Origin: Prevotellaceae bacterium UBA1716
GTDB taxonomy: Bacteria > Bacteroidota > Bacteroidia > Bacteroidales > Bacteroidaceae
NCBI GenBank assembly: GCA_002317225.1
Contig: DCIW01000031.1
Coordinates: 2,626 to 21,508 of the forward strand
Length of the DNA: 18,883 nucleotides
Direction of reading: 5' to 3'
Both the position numbers and the translations under genes were made by a program. This document shows positions 1-6,360 of the stretch, in pieces; within the stretch, counting starts at the first letter, position 1; every line of letters begins with the position of its first letter. Under the pieces are notes generated by a model. That model was given only the letters and a program-made list of their open reading frames with translations. It was not told the DNA's origin and searched no databases.

Positions 1-391
1 TTGCATCATACTGGAAGTTCTCAATTTCAGCACGCTTCTTATCGAGTTCCTCAGGAGTGTCGAAAGCGATGTATGCCTTGTCGTTGTCGAGAAGCACCTT
101 CACATACTTGCGGTAGATGTCGCGACGCTCGCTCTGACGGTAAGGACCGTGGTCGCCACCGAAGCTCACACCCTCATCAAACTTGATGCCGAGCCAGTTG
201 AACGCCTCAATGATATAATCCTCTGCACCTGGAACGAAACGGGTTGAGTCTGTATCCTCGATACGGAAAATGAGGTCGCCGCCATGCTGCTTGGCGAAGA
301 GGTAATTGTAGAGTGCGGTACGAACACCGCCGATATGAAGTGGTCCTGTAGGACTTGGTGCAAAACGCACACGAACTTTTCTTTCTGCCAT
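1..391 (-). CDS. gltX: Glutamyl-tRNA synthetase, N-terminal 130 residues (partial)
   Basis: Class I aminoacyl-tRNA synthetase that charges tRNA-Glu with glutamate in the cytoplasm. Translated on the minus strand from the ATG at 391-389, it begins MAERKVRVRFAPSPTGPLHI. This contains the family's ATP-binding HIGH-type motif (PLHIGG, residues about 17-22). The glutamate-recognising strand FRIEDTDSTR and the segment GPYRQSERRDIY follow, as expected for the Rossmann fold. The reading frame is open to the window edge, so only about a quarter of the usual 500-residue protein is present; the KMSKS loop and anticodon-binding domain lie outside. The start is well supported: the next upstream bases are an A/T-rich leader and a promoter-like box about 27 bases away. 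The frame is intact. Whether the enzyme also charges tRNA-Gln cannot be judged from this part. Confidence 0.95.
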   Translation of the reverse strand, partial: MAERKVRVRFAPSPTGPLHIGGVRTALYNYLFAKQHGGDLIFRIEDTDSTRFVPGAEDYIIEAFNWLGIKFDEGVSFGGDHGPYRQSERRDIYRKYVKVLLDNDKAYIAFDTPEELDKKRAEIENFQYDA

Positions 392-417
392 TTTTCTTTA
401 GTTTTTATTATTCGGTG

Positions 418-425
418 CAAAGGTA
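418..425 (-). promoter_or_regulatory. Promoter -7 box upstream of gltX
   Basis: On the minus strand the sequence TACCTTTG matches the Bacteroidota -7 consensus TAnnTTTG. It would give a leader of roughly 20 bases before the gltX ATG. No good TTTG -33 box is seen at the expected 19-21 base distance; only a weak GTTTAT lies there. Confidence 0.55.
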
Positions 426-507
426 CGAAAAAAGCAGCGAATAAACTTGATATTGTTCAAAAACTTTCGAAAAATGCCTATTTCTTCAATATATATTAGT
501 GTCGTTC

Positions 508-605
508 CTATAGTCTGAAGACTTTCATGCTATAGTGTGAAAGCTTTCATACTATGGTGTGAAAGGCCTAACACTATAGTGTTTTAGCCTTCTCACTATA
601 GGGAC
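508..605. repeat. Tandem array with exact 22-bp period
   Basis: Units begin at 508, 530, 552, 574 and 596, an exact 22-base spacing. Each starts with CTATAG or CTATGG. The best-conserved form is CTATAGTGTGAAAG followed by CTTTCATA. Units 1-3 are most alike; unit 4 keeps CTATAGTGTT, and unit 5 keeps only CTATAGGGA. The junctions make small palindromes, the clearest being TGAAAGCTTTCA at 538-549. There are no spacers between units, so it is not a CRISPR array. Function is unknown; two-turn helical spacing would suit repeated protein binding or serial hairpins. Confidence 0.75.
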
Positions 606-701
606 AATGCCGACTATTTTTTGTCAGTGAGATATTTTGTGTGATAAAATAGAACTGTTTAATGTATCGTAATTGTAACTGTATCAATCATTTGCGTCCA
701 A

Positions 702-793
702 AATGTGATAAATGTGATTTAATATTCTTAAAACTCTCTTCACATGCGCATGTGAAGAAAGTTTTAAATAGAATACATCACATTTATCACATT
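702..793. repeat. 92-bp near-perfect palindrome with TGTGAT boxes
   Basis: Two 46-base arms meet at 747/748 with no loop and no gaps; by eye 40 of 46 positions pair. The central 20 bases (738-757) are perfectly palindromic, with core CACATGCGCATGTG. The outer 17 bases of each arm are also perfect. Each contains a tandem box, AATGTGAT twice at 9-base spacing, in inverted orientation in the right arm. The six mismatches lie in the middle of the arms. Such a structure could extrude a cruciform, form a long RNA hairpin, or be a miniature mobile element. No flanking target duplication was recognised. Confidence 0.85.
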
Positions 794-849
794 GCGCTTC
801 TATGTATATGTTTTTCAGGCACATACCTTTTGAGACTGTATATAAAAAT

Positions 850-872
850 ATCACATAAAAAATCACATTTTG
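850..872. repeat. Extra ATCACAT box pair downstream of the palindrome
   Basis: ATCACAT occurs at 850-856 and again at 862-868, in the same orientation as the pair in the right arm of the palindrome (777-783 and 786-792), but spaced 12 rather than 9 bases apart. A single TGTGAT also lies at 640-645. With the four boxes in the palindrome, this makes seven copies within about 230 bases. The motif is short and the region A/T-rich, so some copies may be chance. Confidence 0.4.
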
Positions 873-919
873 TACTTTCCTAAAAAAGGTTGACTGATTT
901 AGGTCTGTTTCATTTCGCA

Positions 920-3526
920 CTACTTCACCTTCACAACCATCTTCTGCAAGTCACTATTGCGACTTGAATTGCCGACCATGACCTCGTATTTGCCAGGAAC
1001 GACACGGATGGTGTTAGACTCCTCATCCCAACCTTCGAAACTGTTGCGTAGAAGAGGAAGGGTGATGTCCTTCGACTCGCCTGCTGCAAGATGGATGCGC
1101 TTGAAGGCACGGAGCGACTTGTTTGGGCCTTCCACATCATCGATGCGGCGAATGTAAACCTGAACCACCTCATCGCCTTCACGAGCACCTGTATTCTTCA
1201 CATTGACAACTACCTTGTCCTTTGCATACTTAGCCTTTCCAAAAGCAAACTGAGTATAACTCAATCCATAACCAAAGTCGAAGAGAGGAGCATCTTTCAT
1301 ATATCTATATGTACGACCCTTCATCGTATAATCCTGGAAATCAGGAATCTGAGAGTCATCCTTATAGAAGGTGATTGGCAACTTGCCCGAAGGATTCACA
1401 TCGCCAAAAAGAACATCAGCAACAGCAGTTCCACCCGACTCGCCCGCATACCAAGCCTGAACGATAGCATCAGCATTTTCCGATTCAGGAACAAGTCCCA
1501 TAGCACTACCCGAACAGTTCACATAAACCAGTTTCTTTCCTGCTTTATGAAGCTTTGCCATAAGGTCGCGCTGAACTTGTGGGAGTTCGATATTAGTGCG
1601 GTCACCACCCTTGAAACCAGGATAATTCACACGCATCTCCTCACCTTCCAATCGTGGAGAAATACCACCTACAAACACAACAACATCAGCATCTCTTACA
1701 ACATCAAATATCTGCTCATCAGTATAGCTAACTGTATGACCCACATCAAAATGCAACACTGCACTACCCTGATTTTGCGAATACTTCAGTTCGACATCAT
1801 ACTTCTTCCCTGCCTCAACAGTGAAAGGAATATTGCGATTACGAACTTTATCCTCATCACGAGGGTTCCAATCGTTGAGCAGAGTGTCGCCACCCACTAT
1901 GAGCATACAGCGGTCAGAATAGCGGAGCATGAACGAAATCTCCTCTGTGCTGTTGCTATGAAGCTCACCTGTATAAATCGCAGAGAAGTCGTATATGTTC
2001 ACATTCTGCGAGAAAGCAGTAGCACCGCTATTATCAAACTTCATTGCTGTCTGATAATAAGAGCGAGTGGCAGGGTCGCCTTCGAAATTCTGATTGTTAT
2101 AATAGTAGCAACCAAGACCAGTATAAATGCCATCAAAACAACGGATATTGTCAAACCAACTATCAGTCACACTCTTCTCCACAAGACCGCAAGCACGGAG
2201 GTATTTCGCACTTGGTGCCTTTTCACGAATACCATCAAGAATGGTGACTGTATTGGTTGGGAAACCATTGTAATTGCCCCAAAGCATCACAGAGTCTGCA
2301 GCATTAGGACCAAGCACTGCAATCTTCTGATTTCTATTGAGAGGCAATATGTTATCCTTATTTTGAAGAAGAACAATACCTTCTTGAGCAAGGCGAAGCG
2401 AGAGTGCCTTATGCTCCTTGCTTGCAATCACCTCAGGACCTATCTTTCGCCATTCGACGAGTTCATCGCTATCAAAATCACCAAGTTCGAAACGTCCTTC
2501 GAGAAGTCGGAGAAGACTCGTATTCATCTGTTCTTCGGTTACAAGACCTGCTTTCACAGCATCGCCAAGAGTGCGATAAGCATTACCACATTCAAGGTCA
2601 GTACCTGCAATCACCGCTTTCGAAACACCTTCGAGTTTTGTGTCCACCCATTCGTGGGCACCCTTAGTCCAAAAGTCGTTTACAGCCCAACAGTCGCTTG
2701 TCACAAGTCCCTTGAATCCCCATTCATTACGGAGTATCTGTTGGAGATAACGATTGCTACCACAACATGGTTCGCTATCAATACTATTGTATGCACACAT
2801 CACTTCGCGAACATTACCTTCTTGTACAAGTGCCTTGAAAGCAGGAAGATAAGTTTCCCAAAGGTCGCGTGCAGGGAGTTGTTGAACATCAAACGAGTGG
2901 CGGTTCCACTCTGGTCCGCTATGCACACCATAATGCTTTGCACAAGCAAACAACTTACGATACTTCGAATCCTCAGGACCTTGCAGACCACGCACCACAG
3001 CGAGTCCCATACGGGTTGTGAGATAAGGGTCTTCACCGTAAGTCTCTTGTCCACGTCCCCAACGAGGATCACGGAAGATATTGATGTTTGGAGTCCAGAA
3101 CGAGAGTCCTTCGTATTGCTTGCAACGGTTATTCTTGCGAGCAATATTATTCTTTGCACGAGCCTCATCGCTCACAGCATCGTAAGCCTTCTGCACGAGT
3201 GCATCATCGAATGTCGAAGCCATTCCCATAGTGATAGGAAGCACCGTTGCTGTACCATTACGCCCTACCCCATGAAGAGCTTCGTTCCACCAGTTGAACT
3301 GAGGAATGCCGAGTCGCTTGATAGCAGGCGAAGTATGTTCCATAAGTCTTGCCTTCTCTTCGAGTGTCAGTCGTGGGAGGAGGTCCTTTGCTCGTTCTGC
3401 AGGAGTGAGATTTGGATTCTGGTATGGAAGTTGCTGGGCAAATGCACCAAACGAAGCCATTGAAGAAAAGAGTGCCACAGCAAGGGTTTTTCTTATAGAA
3501 AAAGTAATTGAGAGCTTGTTTATCAT
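920..3526 (-). CDS. Secreted GH3 family beta-xylosidase/beta-glucosidase with PA14 insertion
   Basis: Retaining exo-glycosidase predicted to release terminal xylose or glucose from oligosaccharides outside the cytoplasm. Residues 1-30 form a signal peptide ending AFA, followed by QQ; there is no lipobox cysteine. The GH3 N-terminal barrel covers about 40-345, with substrate-binding KHYG (197-200) and nucleophile Asp278 in VTSDCWAVNDF. The C-terminal sandwich domain starts near 380 (LAQEGIVLLQN). It is interrupted at about 455-600 by a PA14-like beta domain and resumes with VVVFVGG (615-621) and EGEE (627-630), the likely acid/base region. FGYGLSYT (751-758) leads into a fibronectin-III-like domain (770-868). 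This order is known from Prevotella xylosidases and glucosidases. The 868-residue length is normal and the frame intact. It is preceded by a strong promoter and looks monocistronic. SDCW leans towards xylosidase, but substrate is not certain. Confidence 0.9.
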   Translation of the reverse strand: MINKLSITFSIRKTLAVALFSSMASFGAFAQQLPYQNPNLTPAERAKDLLPRLTLEEKARLMEHTSPAIKRLGIPQFNWWNEALHGVGRNGTATVLPITMGMASTFDDALVQKAYDAVSDEARAKNNIARKNNRCKQYEGLSFWTPNINIFRDPRWGRGQETYGEDPYLTTRMGLAVVRGLQGPEDSKYRKLFACAKHYGVHSGPEWNRHSFDVQQLPARDLWETYLPAFKALVQEGNVREVMCAYNSIDSEPCCGSNRYLQQILRNEWGFKGLVTSDCWAVNDFWTKGAHEWVDTKLEGVSKAVIAGTDLECGNAYRTLGDAVKAGLVTEEQMNTSLLRLLEGRFELGDFDSDELVEWRKIGPEVIASKEHKALSLRLAQEGIVLLQNKDNILPLNRNQKIAVLGPNAADSVMLWGNYNGFPTNTVTILDGIREKAPSAKYLRACGLVEKSVTDSWFDNIRCFDGIYTGLGCYYYNNQNFEGDPATRSYYQTAMKFDNSGATAFSQNVNIYDFSAIYTGELHSNSTEEISFMLRYSDRCMLIVGGDTLLNDWNPRDEDKVRNRNIPFTVEAGKKYDVELKYSQNQGSAVLHFDVGHTVSYTDEQIFDVVRDADVVVFVGGISPRLEGEEMRVNYPGFKGGDRTNIELPQVQRDLMAKLHKAGKKLVYVNCSGSAMGLVPESENADAIVQAWYAGESGGTAVADVLFGDVNPSGKLPITFYKDDSQIPDFQDYTMKGRTYRYMKDAPLFDFGYGLSYTQFAFGKAKYAKDKVVVNVKNTGAREGDEVVQVYIRRIDDVEGPNKSLRAFKRIHLAAGESKDITLPLLRNSFEGWDEESNTIRVVPGKYEVMVGNSSRNSDLQKMVVKVK

Positions 3527-3574
3527 AAATAAAAATAGGTATTAAGCCATTATAATAAAGTATGTAATCGTTTG

Positions 3575-3606
3575 CAAAGATATTAAAAAAACATCGTCCT
3601 TACAAA
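3575..3606 (-). promoter_or_regulatory. Promoter of the GH3 gene
   Basis: On the minus strand TTTG (3606-3603) is followed after exactly 20 bases by TATCTTTG (3582-3575). This matches the Bacteroidota consensus TTTG, N19-21, TAnnTTTG. Transcription would begin near 3570, giving a leader of about 45 A/T-rich bases before the ATG at 3526, with no Shine-Dalgarno sequence. Confidence 0.75.
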
Positions 3607-3642
3607 CAAATCTTGCAATAATAGGCAATAGATAGGGTATTA

Positions 3643-3674
3643 TTTGGCAGAATGATTATTTATATGTAAATTTG
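3643..3674 (+). promoter_or_regulatory. Promoter of the YfhO-M16 pair
   Basis: TTTG (3643-3646) is followed after exactly 20 bases by TAAATTTG (3667-3674), a very good match to the Bacteroidota consensus. The start point would be near 3681, leaving a leader of about 64 bases before the ATG at 3745. The leader contains two short inverted repeats: GCGA/TCGC at 3686-3699 and GCAAC/GTTGC at 3707-3718. It faces away from the GH3 promoter, with their -33 boxes about 36 bases apart. Confidence 0.75.
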
Positions 3675-3744
3675 CATCGATAATGGCGATTTGATTCGCT
3701 ACGATGGCAACACGTTGCACTACGAAAACAAATAAATAAACTAT

Positions 3745-6339
3745 ATGAATTTCAATTGGAAAAAACTGGTACCAGACGTACTCTGTGTGGTACTTTTTGC
3801 AGTAATCGCATTTGCCTACTTCTCTCCAGCAGTGCTCGAGGGACGCAGACTCGATGGGCACGACCATAGTGCCAACGACGGAATCTCGGTGGAGATAAAC
3901 CAATATCGTGATGCACACAACGGTGAAACTCCTCGTTGGGTAACAAGCGTGTTTGGCGGTATGCCTACATATCAGATTGCCCCTTCGTACAGTTCGACAA
4001 AGGCTCTCTCCGCAGTTGAGGATGCTTACCACCTCTGGTTCCCTGACTATATCTGGTACATCTTTGCGAGCATGCTCGGATTCTATATCCTTCTTCGTGC
4101 ATTCGACTTCAAGCAATGGATGGCGGCTCTTGGAGCAATCGTTTGGGCATTCTCGAGTTATTTCTTCATTATCATTGCTGCAGGACATATTTGGAAAGTC
4201 ATCACTCTTGCATATATCCCACCTACCATCGCGGGGCTTGTACTCTGCTACCGAAGCATGGATGAGGAGGACAAGAAAGCACGCTTCACAAAGCTTGTCG
4301 GCGGTTTTGTAGTGACTGCCTTCTTCGGTGCATTGCAGATTCTTGGCAATCACGTGCAGATGACATATTATTTCCTCTTCCCTATCGCATTCATGGTCAT
4401 CGCATATCTTGTGAAGGCAGTTCAGAAGAAGGTGCTCGGACGTTGGATTTCAGCTACAGGAGTGCTTGCAGTTGCTGCCGTTCTCGCTGTGCTCATGAAC
4501 GGTTCAAACCTCTTCAACACTTACGAATACCAGAAGGAAAGTATGCGTGGAAAGAGCGAACTCGTGAAGCAGGGCAATACAGAAGATCAGACTGATTCAG
4601 GTCTCGAACGCTCTTACATCACAGCATGGAGTTATGGAATTGATGAGACTTTCACCTTCCTTATTCCTAACTATCGCGGTGGTGCAAGTATGCCTCTCTC
4701 GATGAACGAGACAGCTATGGCAAAGGCTGAAGGACAATTCCGCGATGCAGGCATTTATGGTGCATTCACTCAGTATTGGGGTGAGCAGCCTGGTACAAGC
4801 GGTCCTGTATATCTTGGTGCAATCGTTTGCATGCTCTTCATCTTGAGCCTTATCATGATACCAAACAAGAACCCAATGAAATGGGCACTTCTTGCTGCTA
4901 CATTGCTTACGTTGATGCTTGGTTGGGGAAAGAACTTCATGCCTTTCACCAATTTCTTCATCGACTACTTCCCAATGTATGCAAAGTTCCGTACCGTATC
5001 AAGTATCCTTGTAGTGGTTGAATTCACCGTGCCTCTCATGGCAATGTGGGGATTGAAACTCTTCGTTGAGAAGCCTAATATGAAGGCACTCTACATAGCA
5101 TTCGGCATAACTGTAGGTCTCACCTTCGTACTTATGTTCATGGGTGGCGACTGCATTTCTTCGATGGACCGCCATTCGATTGACCAATATGTTGCTGCAG
5201 GTTATTTCGATCAGATAATGGGCAACCAGATTCTCTCAAGCATCTCGAGCATGCGTGCCGCTATGCTTTCTGCTGATGGTTGGCGAACTATCATCTTCGT
5301 GGTACTCGGAGCTGCCATTCTCTTCTGGTACGGAAGTGCTGCAAAGAAGGCTGAAGGTCAGGATATGAGTACAAAGACTGCTATCGTTTGCGGTGTTCTT
5401 CTTGTGCTTTGCCTCTTCGATATGTGGCAGGTGAACAAGCGTTATCTCAATGATGACATGTTCCAAGAACCAGCACTTGCGGGCGACGGAATCAAGAAGG
5501 GCGACTGCGAGAACTATATCCTCTCAACAAGCGGAGCAGGTCGCGACTACCGTGTGATGAACATGGCTGTCAGCACTTTCAACGATAACACTACAAGTGC
5601 GTTCTTCTCAAGCGTGGGCGGTTATCATGCAGCCAAACTCCGCCGTTATCAGGAGGTTATCGAAGCACATATCTCGCCTGAGATGTCGAAAGTGTTTGCT
5701 GCATTCAAGAGTGCCCCTATAGACACCTTGCAGATGCTTGACAGGCAGACTCCTTATCCTATCTACGACCTCAAGGCTGCTAAGGCTGACAGTCTCTTCC
5801 CTGTAATCAATATGCTCAACACTCGTTGGTTTATCGTAAGTGCGGGCGAAGGTCATAAGATGCCTATCGAGAACAATGCCGCTATGGGCAATGCATGGTT
5901 CGTGACTAATGTTGACTATGTGAACAACGCTAATGAGGAACTCGATGCTCTCGGTAAGGTCGACCTCCACAATACTGCTGTCGTAGCAAAGAACGACTTC
6001 GGTTTCTTGAAGAGCAAGGGTGAAGGTGAGGTTCAACTCACTGCTTATGGCGCTGATGAAGCCAAATATTCGGTTGACAGCAAACAGGGTGGTCTTGTAG
6101 TATTCTCTGAGGTTTATTATCCAGGTTGGACTGCTACTATCGATGGTCAGGAGGTTGAGGTTGGACGTGCAAACTACATCCTCCGTGCTATCAATGTTCC
6201 TGCGGGTAAGCATGAGGTTGTATTCTCGTTCCATCCACAGGCAACCAAGACTACCGAGATGTTGGCTTATGCAGCCCTTATCGCTTTGTTATTGGCGATT
6301 GTAGGACTCGCGTTCTTCAACTTCAAGAAAGAAAAATAA
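3745..6339 (+). CDS. YfhO-family polytopic membrane protein
   Basis: Large integral membrane protein of the YfhO family, related by fold to GT-C glycosyltransferases. The Bacillus member is tied to glycosylation of lipoteichoic acid; the role in Bacteroidota is not settled, and no substrate is assigned here. About 14 hydrophobic segments are visible, the first at residues 10-30 and the last at about 840-860. An extracytoplasmic loop after the first segment carries FGGMPTYQ (about 71-78), which resembles the family's conserved first-loop region. A long soluble region (about 570-835) ends in the family hallmark YYPGWTATIDGQEV (about 792-805), then VPAGKHEVVFSF. The 864-residue length is typical. 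The start follows an A/T-rich leader and fits the upstream promoter. The M16 gene begins 21 bases after its stop, so they are probably cotranscribed. Confidence 0.85.
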   Translation: MNFNWKKLVPDVLCVVLFAVIAFAYFSPAVLEGRRLDGHDHSANDGISVEINQYRDAHNGETPRWVTSVFGGMPTYQIAPSYSSTKALSAVEDAYHLWFPDYIWYIFASMLGFYILLRAFDFKQWMAALGAIVWAFSSYFFIIIAAGHIWKVITLAYIPPTIAGLVLCYRSMDEEDKKARFTKLVGGFVVTAFFGALQILGNHVQMTYYFLFPIAFMVIAYLVKAVQKKVLGRWISATGVLAVAAVLAVLMNGSNLFNTYEYQKESMRGKSELVKQGNTEDQTDSGLERSYITAWSYGIDETFTFLIPNYRGGASMPLSMNETAMAKAEGQFRDAGIYGAFTQYWGEQPGTSGPVYLGAIVCMLFILSLIMIPNKNPMKWALLAATLLTLMLGWGKNFMPFTNFFIDYFPMYAKFRTVSSILVVVEFTVPLMAMWGLKLFVEKPNMKALYIAFGITVGLTFVLMFMGGDCISSMDRHSIDQYVAAGYFDQIMGNQILSSISSMRAAMLSADGWRTIIFVVLGAAILFWYGSAAKKAEGQDMSTKTAIVCGVLLVLCLFDMWQVNKRYLNDDMFQEPALAGDGIKKGDCENYILSTSGAGRDYRVMNMAVSTFNDNTTSAFFSSVGGYHAAKLRRYQEVIEAHISPEMSKVFAAFKSAPIDTLQMLDRQTPYPIYDLKAAKADSLFPVINMLNTRWFIVSAGEGHKMPIENNAAMGNAWFVTNVDYVNNANEELDALGKVDLHNTAVVAKNDFGFLKSKGEGEVQLTAYGADEAKYSVDSKQGGLVVFSEVYYPGWTATIDGQEVEVGRANYILRAINVPAGKHEVVFSFHPQATKTTEMLAYAALIALLLAIVGLAFFNFKKEK

Positions 6340-6360
6340 TCTCCCTCCCCTCCTAATTCC

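Larger units (their letters stand above)
392..919. other. 528-base gene-free interval with repeats
   Basis: This interval lies between the start of gltX and the 3' end of the GH3 gene. It is A/T-rich and has no convincing coding sequence. Its short open frames of 70-80 codons overlap the palindrome described separately and give nearly the same peptide on both strands, as expected from an inverted repeat rather than from genes. It holds the gltX promoter box, the 22-bp repeat array, the 92-bp palindrome, and scattered TGTGAT or ATCACA boxes. No tRNA-like or rRNA-like sequence was seen. Confidence 0.7.

Noticed and set aside
508..605. CRISPR array
   Set aside because: The period is only 22 bases with no unique spacers, and no cas genes are present.
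702..793. CRP-type binding site
   Set aside because: TGTGA words occur, but the required TGTGA-N6-TCACA order is absent; the centre reads TCACA-N6-TGTGA, the reverse arrangement.
879..903. Terminator for the GH3 gene
   Set aside because: CCTAAA and TTTAGG form only a six-base A/T-rich stem with a long loop, and no T-run follows on the minus strand.
662..920. Small open frames on both strands (about 73 and 78 codons)
   Set aside because: Both contain the same string (KLSSHAHVK) because they read through the two arms of the palindrome. There is no plausible start context and no protein-like composition.
1091..3463. 790-codon open frame on the plus strand
   Set aside because: It lies wholly within the GH3 gene, in antisense codon register, and its translation has no recognisable domain. 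It is explained by avoidance of three codons in the GH3 gene.
3640..4353. 237-codon open frame on the minus strand over the yfhO start
   Set aside because: It is antisense to yfhO, crosses the divergent promoter region, and shows no domain. The yfhO frame has clear family motifs.
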